The notes: a model not told the origin generated them from the letters alone. DNA of 15,289 bases from Campylobacterota bacterium (GCA_013153675.1 JAADEA010000168.1:1-15289), one strand, 5' to 3'; positions 5,926 to 14,101 are shown, counted from the first letter of the stretch. Made by a program: numbers and translations.

Positions 5926-8015
5926 TAATCCCTTAATAGTTTTTTTGTAATTTTTTTAATATGTTCTGATGCTCTTTTGCGAGAGCGATTATATATTTTT
6001 GTTACATATAACTCTAATAGCTTTTGAGAATCAATAACCTTTTCCCCCTCTTTTGGCTCAACTTTTATATACTCCCCATTTTCTTGCTCCTCCCATCGTA
6101 AAAAGTTATCTCTTAATTGTAATGTTAAAATTTGCTCTAATCTTTCAGATAAATTAGGATCTATAATAGGAGTCATTAACTCTACTCTTCTATCAAGATT
6201 TCGTGGCATTAAATCTGCACTTGAGATATAACATTTAATCTTTGCATGTCTAAACCAATATATTCTTGCATGTTCTAAATATTTTCCAATAATTGAAGAT
6301 ACTCTAATGTTTTCACTAATTCCTTTAATTTGTGGTTTTATACAAGATATTCCTCTAATAATTAACTCTACCCTACATCCTGCCATTGAGGCTTTATATA
6401 GCGCTTTAATAATTGTTTGATCCACTAAAGAGTTTGCTTTTAAAATAATAAAGCCATCTTTTTTATACTTCGCCTCTTCTTCGATTAATTTTAATAATTT
6501 CTGTTTAATCTGATTTGGAGACATATACAATTTATCTAATTGAATATTTGTAGAAAAACCTGTTAAAAAATGAAAAAATTTAGTAGCATCTCTATTTATC
6601 TCATTATCAAAGGTAAAAAATGACACATCAGTATATATCTTTGCAGTTGCAGGATTATAATTTCCAGTAGAAAGATGAACATAACTTTTTAATCTACCAT
6701 CTTCTCTTTTTATTACTTGAGCAATTTTAGCATGTACCTTTAGTCCCGGAATTCCATATACAACATGAGCTCCAGAAGCCTCCAACTGTTTTGCCCATCT
6801 AAGATTATTCTCCTCATCAAATCGTGCTTTTAATTCAACTAATACTGTAACTTGTTTTCCATCTTTTGCTGCTTCAATTAAAGCTTGAACAATGGGGGAT
6901 TTTGGACCTACTCTATATAGAGTCATTCTAATAGCTAAAGTATTAGGATCATTTACAGCATCTGTAATAAACTTTACTACCGGCTCAAAACTCTCATATG
7001 GATGATATAATAAGATATCTTCCTTCTCAACTGCTGTATATAGGTTTTCCCTATCTAATGGTGGCAATATTTTTGGTAAATAACTTGGTAAAAGAAGATG
7101 GGCTAAATCTTTATCTCCCACAATTTGCCAAAGAGATCCTAAATTAAGAGGAATATATTTATAGTAATATATATCATCATCCTCTATATGCAAATGGCTC
7201 TTTAAAAAGGCTACTAAACTCTTTTCACTACTACCTTTTAGCTCTAATCTAACTACACTTCCTCTATTTCTTGATCTAAGTCCCTCTTCTAACATCTCTA
7301 AAAAGTCATCTGCTTCTTCCTCTTCTATCTCTAAATCTGCATTTCTTGTAATTCTAAAAGGAGCAGCGGCAATCTTTTCAAATCCAGGAAATAGCTCAGG
7401 AATAAAATGTTCTACCACACTCTCTATTGGAACATAAGTATTACCAACTTTAATAAATCTTGGCAAAATTCTTGGAATTCTTATAAGTCCATGTTTAATC
7501 TCTCCACTTTTACCTTTAAGAGTTAAAGCAATTCCAAAACTTAAATTATTTAAATGAGGAAAAGGATGGGTAGCATCTATAGCAATTGGAATAATAATTG
7601 GATAGATATGCTCAAAAAAGTACTCTTTAACTTCTCTTTTTAGCTCATCTTTTAAATCAAAAAAAGAGATAATATATACATTATTTTTTGCAAGCTCTTC
7701 AATAATTTCTAAGTATCTTGTCTCTAAAAAAGGCTTTTCATTATGGATATACTCCCTAATTGCTGCAAGTTGCTGAGCAGGAGTCATCTTATCTGGACCT
7801 GTCTCTAAAATACCTGCTTTATATAAAGATTTTAGCCCAGCCACCCTAATCATATAAAACTCATCTAAATTTGTTCCATAAATAGCTATAAACTTTAGCT
7901 TTTCTAAAGGGGGAAAATCCTCCCGTGAGGTTTGAGCAAGAACTCTTGAGTTAAATCTTAGCCAAGATAACTCCCTATTAACATACAAAGAGGGGTCATT
8001 TAGATCTATTGCCAT
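5925..8015 (-). CDS. ppk1: Polyphosphate kinase 1
   Basis: A 696-aa protein, the normal PPK1 length, which makes long-chain polyphosphate from ATP reversibly through a phosphohistidine. The N domain opens with YVNRELSWLRFNSRVL. The head follows, and the two C domains carry the catalytic histidines: H428 (GLKVHAK) and H582 (LEHAR), equivalent to E. coli H435 and H592. Other conserved blocks are HPYESFEPVV, RMTLYRVG, HLSTGNYNP and SSADLMPRNLDRRVEL. The start is supported by GAGGA 8 nt upstream. It heads the operon with the diiron protein, the carbonic anhydrase-like gene and the EI24-like gene, driven by a TATAAT at 8042-8047. Polyphosphate in this phylum is linked to stress survival and motility; which of these applies here cannot be read from the sequence. 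Confidence 0.97.
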   Translation of the reverse strand: MAIDLNDPSLYVNRELSWLRFNSRVLAQTSREDFPPLEKLKFIAIYGTNLDEFYMIRVAGLKSLYKAGILETGPDKMTPAQQLAAIREYIHNEKPFLETRYLEIIEELAKNNVYIISFFDLKDELKREVKEYFFEHIYPIIIPIAIDATHPFPHLNNLSFGIALTLKGKSGEIKHGLIRIPRILPRFIKVGNTYVPIESVVEHFIPELFPGFEKIAAAPFRITRNADLEIEEEEADDFLEMLEEGLRSRNRGSVVRLELKGSSEKSLVAFLKSHLHIEDDDIYYYKYIPLNLGSLWQIVGDKDLAHLLLPSYLPKILPPLDRENLYTAVEKEDILLYHPYESFEPVVKFITDAVNDPNTLAIRMTLYRVGPKSPIVQALIEAAKDGKQVTVLVELKARFDEENNLRWAKQLEASGAHVVYGIPGLKVHAKIAQVIKREDGRLKSYVHLSTGNYNPATAKIYTDVSFFTFDNEINRDATKFFHFLTGFSTNIQLDKLYMSPNQIKQKLLKLIEEEAKYKKDGFIILKANSLVDQTIIKALYKASMAGCRVELIIRGISCIKPQIKGISENIRVSSIIGKYLEHARIYWFRHAKIKCYISSADLMPRNLDRRVELMTPIIDPNLSERLEQILTLQLRDNFLRWEEQENGEYIKVEPKEGEKVIDSQKLLELYVTKIYNRSRKRASEHIKKITKKLLRD

Positions 8016-8041
8016 ATCTTTTTCCTCAAAAGTTTTTTTTA

Positions 8042-8047
8042 ATTATA
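8042..8047 (-). promoter_or_regulatory. -10 element (TATAAT) of the ppk operon
   Basis: TTGCTATAATT on the minus strand gives a perfect -10 about 27 nt upstream of the ppk ATG, in a 62-bp gap after yajR. No good -35 is seen. The resulting leader would be only about 20 nt. Some readthrough from yajR is possible because no terminator is visible in the gap. Confidence 0.55.
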
Positions 8048-8077
8048 GCAATAAATCCAACTAAGAAGTAAGAATCG

Positions 8078-9409
8078 CTAATTTTTCATTAAATTTTTAA
8101 TCTCCTCTTCTTTTATTAGCTCCCTATCATATTTTATAACTATTACTCCTTCATTCTCATTAATATAGATATCAAATATTCCATTTTTTTCTTTTAAAAG
8201 AGGAATTTTTGTTCTATCATACTCTTTTATAGAGAGATATAAAGTAGCTCTAATACCAGGATTTCTCATTTTAATAATCCAAAAAGCCCAAACAATTCCT
8301 ATTATAACTACTGCTATTGCAATTGCTTTTTCTCCATTCCATTCATAAAGTTTTCCAGCTACAGTAGCACCAACTCCCATTCCAATATATGCAAAGGTAT
8401 TTGCTACTCCTAATGCTGCTCCTTTTTGATGGGCTTTTGCAAATTTACTTACAAAGCTCTGAAGTAAAGGTTCAAACATATTAAAACCAATAAAAAATAA
8501 AACAGCTCCTATTCCAAAAATTAATAAAGAGTTGCTAAAGCCCATTAATAAAAAAGAGATAACTATAATGGCAATAGAGATTAAAAATACCTCTTTTCCT
8601 CTATTATATTTTTCTCCAAATATAGCAGCAGGTCCCATAGCCAAAATTCCAAAAATTACTCCAGGAAGGTATATTTTCCAAAATTCTCCAAGAGGTAGAT
8701 GAAATTTACTTTTTAATAAAAGAGGAATTAAGAAAAAAGCTATAGCCATAGTAGAACTATGAAATAAAAAGGTAATATACATTCTTACCAAATCTTTATC
8801 TTTAAATATATCTTTTAATTGAGCCTCTTCTTCACTAAAAGTGTGGGTAATCTTTGGAGCCTCAGGTACTACTGTAAATAGTAAAATAATTGAAAAGAGA
8901 GCTAAAAATGCAGTTAAATAGAAAAGAGAAGATGGACCATTTGCAATAGAACCAATTATAGGTCCAAAAACCATTGCACCCATAAAAGCTAAAGCTATTA
9001 CCATTCCCATAAGAGCCATAGCATGAGCTCTCTCTTCCTCTTTTACATAATCACTAATCATAGCAATAACAACAGATCCAATAGCTCCAGCTCCTTGAAG
9101 GAATCTTCCTATTAAAAGTGTATAAATATCATTTGCACTTCCAGCGATAATAGAACCAAGAGCAAATATTAAAAGTCCAATTAATAAAGCCTTTTTTCTT
9201 CCTATCTTATCACTTAAAAGACCAAAAGGAAGTTGAAAAAGAGCTTGGGTAAAAGCATACCCTCCAACTGCTAATCCCACAAGAGTTGGAGTAGCTCCTG
9301 GCAAATCTTTAGCATAGGCTGAGAGAATAGAGATTACTACAAAAAGACCAAAAAATCTCATACCAATAATAAGGCTTAAATGCCAACTCTTTTTAATAAT
9401 ATCCTTCAT
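8078..9409 (-). CDS. yajR: MFS transporter of the YajR type with C-terminal YAM-like domain
   Basis: A 443-aa inner-membrane transporter with 12 predicted helices. MFS motif A lies in loop 2-3 at about residues 63-76 (GLLSDKIGRKK). Blocks PFGLLSDKIGRK, GRFLQGAGAIGS, FWKIYLPG and FFIGFNMFEPLLQSF match E. coli YajR from memory. After the last helix, residues about 383-443 form a beta-alpha-beta-beta-alpha unit (ATLYLSI, IPLLKEKNGI, FDIYIN, GVIVIKYD, EEEIKNL). This corresponds to the ferredoxin-like YAM domain of YajR; it resembles heavy-metal domains but has no CxxC. The start is set at 9409: AAGGAG lies 7 nt upstream. A longer frame opens upstream to 9481, but it would need a TTG without an SD and would cross the promoter. 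The substrate is unknown (proton-driven drug or metabolite efflux is the family expectation). Confidence 0.88.
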   Translation of the reverse strand: MKDIIKKSWHLSLIIGMRFFGLFVVISILSAYAKDLPGATPTLVGLAVGGYAFTQALFQLPFGLLSDKIGRKKALLIGLLIFALGSIIAGSANDIYTLLIGRFLQGAGAIGSVVIAMISDYVKEEERAHAMALMGMVIALAFMGAMVFGPIIGSIANGPSSLFYLTAFLALFSIILLFTVVPEAPKITHTFSEEEAQLKDIFKDKDLVRMYITFLFHSSTMAIAFFLIPLLLKSKFHLPLGEFWKIYLPGVIFGILAMGPAAIFGEKYNRGKEVFLISIAIIVISFLLMGFSNSLLIFGIGAVLFFIGFNMFEPLLQSFVSKFAKAHQKGAALGVANTFAYIGMGVGATVAGKLYEWNGEKAIAIAVVIIGIVWAFWIIKMRNPGIRATLYLSIKEYDRTKIPLLKEKNGIFDIYINENEGVIVIKYDRELIKEEEIKNLMKN

Positions 9410-9416
9410 AAAGGCT

Positions 9417-9422
9417 CTCCTT
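9417..9422 (-). promoter_or_regulatory. Shine-Dalgarno that fixes the yajR start
   Basis: AAGGAG on the minus strand with a 7-nt spacer to the ATG at 9409-9407. The upstream in-frame TTG at 9481 has no comparable site. Confidence 0.75.
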
Positions 9423-9463
9423 AAAGTTAAAAAATAAAATTTAGATAAAATATCAACTATCAC

Positions 9464-9471
9464 ATTATAAT
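9464..9471. promoter_or_regulatory. Shared bidirectional -10 (ATTATAAT palindrome)
   Basis: ATTATAAT is its own reverse complement. It gives TATAAT to the plus strand (9466-9471, about 28 nt before the pyrophosphatase ATG) and to the minus strand (9469-9464, about 54 nt before the yajR ATG). It is the only consensus -10 I find on either strand between the two divergent genes. Confidence 0.5.
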
Positions 9472-9499
9472 TCTCAATCAATAAAAGAGGGTTGATAAA

Positions 9500-10102
9500 A
9501 TGAAACTAATTTTAGCAAGTGGCAATAAGGGTAAGATTAGAGAGTTTAAAGAGATCTTAGATGAGGATATTATACCTTTTAAAGAGGTTGTAGGAGATAT
9601 TAAGATTATTGAAAATGGATCTACATTTGCCCAAAATGCTCTTATTAAGGCAAGAACTATATATAATCTTTTAAAAGACGATTCTATCGTTATATCAGAC
9701 GATAGTGGTATATCAGTACCATTACTAAATAATGAACCAGGAATATATTCAGCCAGATATGCTAAAGAAGGGGCAAGCGATAGAGAAAATTTAGAAAAAC
9801 TTATAAACAAATTAAGAGAAAATAATATTGTATCTACCAAAGCTCACTATACTGCTGCTATTGCTATAGTATCTAAACTTGGAGAGTATGTAGTGCATGG
9901 ATGGATGCATGGAATAGTTATTAATGAGGCAAGAGGAGATAAAGGCTTTGGATATGATCCAATATTTATCCCTAATGGTTATGATAAAACTTTAGGAGAG
10001 TTAAATAGTAACATTAAAGCTAAAATATCCCATAGATTCAAAGCAATTAAACTTACAAAAGGTATAATAGAGATATTAAAACGATACCTTAGGGATAGAT
10101 AA
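9500..10102 (+). CDS. rdgB: XTP/dITP pyrophosphatase (RdgB/HAM1 family)
   Basis: A 200-aa house-cleaning enzyme that hydrolyses dITP, XTP and ITP to the monophosphate and PPi, keeping deaminated purines out of DNA and RNA. Conserved elements are SGNKGK (7-12) for phosphate binding, SDDSG (66-70) with the catalytic acidic residues, PGIYSARYA (80-88), [11 protein letters not shown] (146-156) for base recognition, and KISHRFKA (175-182). Length is normal for the family. ATG start with AGAGG 9 nt upstream. The stop codon shares a base with the ATG of ciaB (TAATG), so the two form an operon. It is divergent from yajR over a short promoter region. Confidence 0.95.
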   Translation: MKLILASGNKGKIREFKEILDEDIIPFKEVVGDIKIIENGSTFAQNALIKARTIYNLLKDDSIVISDDSGISVPLLNNEPGIYSARYAKEGASDRENLEKLINKLRENNIVSTKAHYTAAIAIVSKLGEYVVHGWMHGIVINEARGDKGFGYDPIFIPNGYDKTLGELNSNIKAKISHRFKAIKLTKGIIEILKRYLRDR

Positions 10103-11946
10103 TGAAAAACAAATTTTATGAAGATCTACAATTAATATATGATGAAGTATTAAAAAGAACAAAAGAGCTAAATAGATGGTATGAATATGCAAAAGGCAAA
10201 GAGATTTTAGAAGCAAAAGTTACAGTAGATAAATTTTTAGATCATATTGGAATTCCTGTTGATAACAAATCAATTTTAGCTGCATTAGAATATATTATTA
10301 GTCTAAGAGATGACTCTTTATATTTATATATGAAAAATTTAGGTTTAAGAGAAGAACAAATTATTGTAAAAAGAGATTTAGCCTATATTTTTGTAAGTAG
10401 TTTTTATATAGAGAGATTTGAAAAATTAATTGCATGGATTGAAGCAAATGCCCTTTTAACTCCTTTTTATAGAAAATTAATTGAGGGAGTCCACTTAATT
10501 GGGATCTCTATGAGTCATTGGCATAGAGGCTGGAATTCTCATGTAATAAATGGCATTAATAAAGATCTCTTTGAACTCTTTGGAGGAGATGAAGAAGAGA
10601 TTATAAAAATGTTAAGAGAAAAAGAGCTATTAGATAAAAGAGGCAAAGAAGAGGGAGATAGATGTTATTCTGTATTAATTCCAGATAAAAATGGAGGATA
10701 TAAAAGAATATCTTATGCTCAAGCCTTTGAAAATGAGGTAAAAGAGGTTGAAAGTGCTCTAAATGCCTTAATTGAAATATTATCACATGAATATGATGAG
10801 GTATTTAATGCAAAAGATAGCTGGATAGAGTATTTCTCTTCACTAAAAAAAGCTTTTTTACACAAAAATGTAGATGAATTGATAGAGCTTTGGAGCGAAG
10901 TAGATAGAAGCTGGATGAAAATTACAACTCCTATTCAAGTAGGACATCCTTTAGAGTATTATGAGGATAGATATAGAAAAAGTGTAGCATTAGAATGGGA
11001 TTTGAGAATAAATAATCCATCTTTAGAAAATTTAGGAAATATAAAAGAGTATATTTTACAAGGAGCAGCCAATATATCTGATATATTAGGAATTGATGCT
11101 ACAAAAATATTCAATAAAAACTTAAAACAATTTAAAAAGACTCAACTATACATAAGTGCCCCTATGCTCTTTTATGGTTCTGAGTTTCAAGGTCTATTTA
11201 GTGCCCAAGTTGTGCCAAATGATGAAGAGATATCAATGAAATATGGTAAAAAAATATTTGCATATATTGACTATATTAGAGAGAGTAAAAAGGCAAAACC
11301 TATAAAAAAGATAGATATAAAAATTTTTGGTAGAGAGTTTATAAAGAAAAATAGAGATCTTTTATTTAACAAAAAAGAGATTTGGAATCAAATATATAAT
11401 ATTACTACAATTGGGCATGAATATGGACATATTTTATGGATAGAAGAAGATAGCGAAACTATTATGAATAAAAGCGGAGCCTTCAAAAATATTGAAGAGT
11501 TTAAAGCAACATCTGGAGGAATTATAGGCTTTTTTGAAAATGAAAAAGATGAGCTTATTGAACCTTTATTAGATGAAATTATATATAGGAGTATCTCTTT
11601 AATTGGTTGGAGAAAATTAAAAGAGGTAGAGCCATATTATTGTGAAGCTCTAATTACTTTAGAACTTCTCTTTGAAGCAAAGATGATAGATTTTGAAGAT
11701 GATTTTAGAGTTATTATCAATTACGATAGATATGATGAGTTTAAAGAGATTTTAAAAGAGACATATATCTCATTAGCAAGAAGTTATATTAAAAAAGAGG
11801 ATGCTAAGTTATTTTTAAATAGATATACTACTACCTTTGGAGGCGACTATCTTCCAAGAAACCAAAAACTAAAAGAGTTTGTAAACTATTATACAAATCT
11901 TTATGAAAAGATAGGAGGAGAGATAGCTAAAATAGAGTTTAATTAG
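10102..11946 (+). CDS. ciaB: CiaB-type protein, putative zinc metallopeptidase
   Basis: A 614-aa, mostly helical protein without signal peptide or membrane segment. Overall length (about 73 kDa) and sequence character fit CiaB, named as a secreted invasion antigen in Campylobacter jejuni but found also in non-pathogenic Campylobacterota. Directly visible is a zincin motif HEYGH at 439-443 within TTIGHEYGH. EEFKATSGG at 465-473 follows, and E465 or E466 is a candidate third zinc ligand. RYTTTFGGDYLP near 575-585 is another likely conserved block. These suggest a gluzincin peptidase, recalling the HExxxH plus EExxA pairing of M49 dipeptidyl peptidase III and the M3 oligopeptidases. The start overlaps the rdgB stop. 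The 3' end overlaps the convergent exonuclease gene by 8 bp. The CiaB name is from memory of the family; enzymatic activity is inference. Confidence 0.75.
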   Translation: MKNKFYEDLQLIYDEVLKRTKELNRWYEYAKGKEILEAKVTVDKFLDHIGIPVDNKSILAALEYIISLRDDSLYLYMKNLGLREEQIIVKRDLAYIFVSSFYIERFEKLIAWIEANALLTPFYRKLIEGVHLIGISMSHWHRGWNSHVINGINKDLFELFGGDEEEIIKMLREKELLDKRGKEEGDRCYSVLIPDKNGGYKRISYAQAFENEVKEVESALNALIEILSHEYDEVFNAKDSWIEYFSSLKKAFLHKNVDELIELWSEVDRSWMKITTPIQVGHPLEYYEDRYRKSVALEWDLRINNPSLENLGNIKEYILQGAANISDILGIDATKIFNKNLKQFKKTQLYISAPMLFYGSEFQGLFSAQVVPNDEEISMKYGKKIFAYIDYIRESKKAKPIKKIDIKIFGREFIKKNRDLLFNKKEIWNQIYNITTIGHEYGHILWIEEDSETIMNKSGAFKNIEEFKATSGGIIGFFENEKDELIEPLLDEIIYRSISLIGWRKLKEVEPYYCEALITLELLFEAKMIDFEDDFRVIINYDRYDEFKEILKETYISLARSYIKKEDAKLFLNRYTTTFGGDYLPRNQKLKEFVNYYTNLYEKIGGEIAKIEFN

Positions 11947-11955
11947 CCTCTTTTT
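11918..11955 (+). terminator. Weak hairpin with T tract at the end of ciaB
   Basis: GCTAA (11926-11930) pairs with TTAGC (11943-11947), extended by GAG/CTC across a 3-nt bulge. TTTTT follows at 11951-11955. The ciaB stop lies in the 3' arm. The stem is A/T-rich, so the call is weak. Confidence 0.35.
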
Positions 11956-12703
11956 CCATTACAAATCTAATAAGTTCATCAGTTGTTTTAATAGAATTTG
12001 GTAAATATTTAAAAGATTCCAACATTATTTGAGAGGCTATTTTAGCATCATTATAAGCTCTATGGTGCTGGGGGTTATTTATATTTAAATGCTCACTTAA
12101 AAAAGCAAGACCATACTTTTGTGCTTTTATACTCTTTTTTGCCAAATCCATTGTACAAAGAAGAGGATTTGCAATCTCTCCTAATCCAAACCTTTTAAAA
12201 GATTCATTTAAAAATTGATAATCAAAAGCTACATTATGGGCTACAAATATATTATCCTCTAAAAAATCTCTTAGCATTAAAAAAGCCTCTTTTTGAGAAG
12301 GAGCATCTATTAAATCAGTAGGAGTAATTCCTGTTAGTTCTATAATATTATCTGGCACATAAGCACAAGAGACAAATGTCTCTAATCTATCAACAACCTT
12401 TAAATCTTTTATCTTTATAGCTCCAATTTCTATTACTTGAGATCTGCCTGGCTTTGCACCATTTGTTTCAATATCTATTACACAATAGGTATCTTTTTTA
12501 TATAGAGTAAAATATGGTTTATAATATAATCCATCAATTTTTTCTTCAATTGGATAACCAAGGGCTTGAATAAAGAGCAAAAATGTATAACTATCCTCAC
12601 TATAAGAACAATACTTTTGCTTTATCTTCTCAAAAGCTTCAAAAGATAATTTACCTCTATTTTTTCTAAATTTTTGAGTTAAAATCTTAAAGAACTTTTG
12701 CAT
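11939..12703 (-). CDS. dnaQ: DnaQ-type 3'-5' exonuclease (DEDDh)
   Basis: A 254-aa protein. The exonuclease domain spans about residues 72-232, with the DEDDh set complete: D77 and E79 (IDIETNG), D161 (FDYQFL), H214 and D219 (HRAYNDA). VIEIGAIK and FVAHNVAFDYQFL are typical of the DNA polymerase III epsilon proofreading family. The first 70 residues are an extension (basic start, then SYTFLLFIQALGYPIEEKIDGLYYK) that precedes the catalytic core, unlike E. coli DnaQ. Campylobacter carries a similar dnaQ gene next to rpe, so it may be the epsilon proofreader, but a general exonuclease is not excluded. The start overlaps the end of trpF by 17 nt with only a weak SD, so translation is probably coupled. 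The 3' end overlaps the convergent ciaB by 8 bp. Confidence 0.85.
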   Translation of the reverse strand: MQKFFKILTQKFRKNRGKLSFEAFEKIKQKYCSYSEDSYTFLLFIQALGYPIEEKIDGLYYKPYFTLYKKDTYCVIDIETNGAKPGRSQVIEIGAIKIKDLKVVDRLETFVSCAYVPDNIIELTGITPTDLIDAPSQKEAFLMLRDFLEDNIFVAHNVAFDYQFLNESFKRFGLGEIANPLLCTMDLAKKSIKAQKYGLAFLSEHLNINNPQHHRAYNDAKIASQIMLESFKYLPNSIKTTDELIRFVMEKEAN

Positions 12704-13277
12704 TTTTTATAAAATCTTCTACCTTTCTTAGATCTTTTTTCCCTTTATACTCCTCTACTCCACTACTAACATCTACTCCATAAAAATTTAATCCCTTTAA
12801 CTCTTTTAAATTATTTGGATTTAAACCACCTGCAATAATTATTTTTGAATTATCCCTATCTTTAAACCATTCAAGAGGTAGTCTCTTTCCCTCCCCACCA
12901 TAACTCTCAACAAAAGCATCTACAAGTCTATATCTATTAGAAAATTTATCAATATCTTCTTCTTTTTTAGCTCTAACTACAGGAAGAGATGGAAAATTAA
13001 GACTCTTTAAAAAAGTTTCATCTATATCAAAATGGAGCTGAGCTAAATCTATCTTTACTTCATATGCAATATCTTCAATCTCTTTTGGAGACAAATTTAC
13101 AAATAATCCAACCTTTTGGACAAAAGGGGGAAGATTTTTTATAAGCTCTTTTGCTTTATTAATAGAGATATATCTTGGTGATTTAGAATAAAAGACAAAA
13201 CCCAGAGCATCTGCTCCCTTCTCAATAGCAAAAAGAGCATCTTCTATATTAGTAATTCCACAAATTTTTACTCTCAT
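12687..13277 (-). CDS. trpF: Phosphoribosylanthranilate isomerase
   Basis: A 196-aa TIM barrel catalysing the Amadori rearrangement of phosphoribosylanthranilate to CdRP in tryptophan synthesis. It opens with MRVKICGITN; C6 is the expected general base and D120 (LVDAF) the general acid. Other marks are GFVFYSKSPRYI (27-38), AQLH (79-82), the phosphate-binding IIAGGLNPNNL (147-157) and GVDVSSGVE (167-175). Length is normal. The ATG starts 1 nt after the rpe stop, with AAAGAG as a modest SD. No other trp genes are in the window, so the gene is separated from a classical trp operon at least here. It overlaps the exonuclease gene by 17 nt. Confidence 0.95.
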   Translation of the reverse strand: MRVKICGITNIEDALFAIEKGADALGFVFYSKSPRYISINKAKELIKNLPPFVQKVGLFVNLSPKEIEDIAYEVKIDLAQLHFDIDETFLKSLNFPSLPVVRAKKEEDIDKFSNRYRLVDAFVESYGGEGKRLPLEWFKDRDNSKIIIAGGLNPNNLKELKGLNFYGVDVSSGVEEYKGKKDLRKVEDFIKNAKVL

Positions 13278-13278
13278 A

Positions 13279-13923
13279 TTATCTCTTTAATAGATTAATT
13301 GCCTCTTTATATCCTTTAGGATGTTTAAAAATATAGCTTCCAGCCACAGCAATATCTACCCCTTTTTCTTTTAATAAAGAGATATTTTCACTATTAACCC
13401 CTCCATCAATCTCTATTAAACAAGAAGGGTTATATTTTTCTATTAGCTCTTTTAATTCGCTTATTTTGTCAACTATTTGAGGAATAAATTTTTGTCCTCC
13501 AAATCCAGGATTAACACTCATTAATAAAACCATATCAAGTTCTGGCAAAAGATACTTTAAATCTTCAACCAAAGAGTGTGGATTTAATACAATAGCAGGC
13601 GAGATTCCATAATTTCTAATCTTTTGAATAATTCGATGGGGATGGTACTCATTTTCTAAATGAAAAGAGATATATTTTGGAGCAAAAGGTGCAAATAAAT
13701 CTATAAAAAAAGAGTTATTCATAACCATTAAATGAATATCTAAAGGTTTTGTTGCCACCTTTTTTATAGCCTCTATTACCAAAGGACCAATTGTTAAGTT
13801 TGGAACAAAATGTCCATCCATTACATCTATATGGATTAAGTCTGCTCCACTTTCACAAATTTTTATAATCTCTTGTTCCAGCTTTCCAAAATCTGCCGAT
13901 AGAATACTTGGCGCAACCTGCAT
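13279..13923 (-). CDS. rpe: Ribulose-phosphate 3-epimerase
   Basis: A 214-aa TIM barrel interconverting ribulose 5-phosphate and xylulose 5-phosphate in the pentose phosphate pathway. The metal and catalytic residues are present: H31 and D33 (IHIDVMDG), H64 (DIHLMV) and D173 (EIDGG). S7 in APSILSADF, NPGFGGQKF (138-146) and AGSYIF (194-199) complete the substrate and phosphate sites. Length is standard. The start is supported by AAAGGG upstream of ATAATATG-like sequence. It is the first gene of the rpe-trpF-dnaQ operon, read from an extended -10 promoter at 13953-13958. Confidence 0.97.
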   Translation of the reverse strand: MQVAPSILSADFGKLEQEIIKICESGADLIHIDVMDGHFVPNLTIGPLVIEAIKKVATKPLDIHLMVMNNSFFIDLFAPFAPKYISFHLENEYHPHRIIQKIRNYGISPAIVLNPHSLVEDLKYLLPELDMVLLMSVNPGFGGQKFIPQIVDKISELKELIEKYNPSCLIEIDGGVNSENISLLKEKGVDIAVAGSYIFKHPKGYKEAINLLKR

Positions 13924-13952
13924 TATTATATGCCCTTTTAAAATTTTTTTAG

Positions 13953-13958
13953 ATTATA
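13953..13958 (-). promoter_or_regulatory. Extended -10 (TGGTATAAT) of the rpe operon
   Basis: On the minus strand TGG-TATAAT gives a perfect hexamer with the TG of an extended -10, about 30 nt before the rpe ATG. The -35 region is only A/T-rich. Leader of about 22 nt. Confidence 0.6.
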
Positions 13959-14034
13959 CCATATAGATTATTTTAAAACTTTTTTAACAAAGAGAATAAA
14001 ATGCTCAATTTATCTTACATTTTGTCATTTTATA

Positions 14035-14063
14035 TTGTTCAAAAATTTAAAAAATCATATAAT
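14035..14063 (+). promoter_or_regulatory. Promoter of the secreted Sel1-like gene
   Basis: TATAAT at 14058-14063 with TTGTTC at 14035-14040, spacer 17 nt. It lies about 38 nt before the ATG at 14102. Together with the rpe promoter it makes up the 178-bp divergent region; no other feature is seen there. Confidence 0.55.
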
Positions 14064-14101
14064 TTGAAATAAAATTAAAAATCCACTTAACAAGGCGAAA
14101 T

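Noticed and set aside
9410..9481. 24-residue N-terminal extension of the MFS transporter
   Set aside because: It would start at TTG without an SD and translate through the -10 region; the ATG at 9409 has an ideal AAGGAG.
9478..9840. 120-codon minus-strand frame opposite the pyrophosphatase gene
   Set aside because: It is the antisense shadow of a clear RdgB gene; its hydrophobic Ser/Leu-rich composition follows from the opposite coding frame.
14001..14072. 23-codon plus-strand frame in the rpe/Sel1 divergent region, with AAAGAG upstream
   Set aside because: It covers the promoter of the Sel1-like gene and has random composition; the SD-like sequence is weak.
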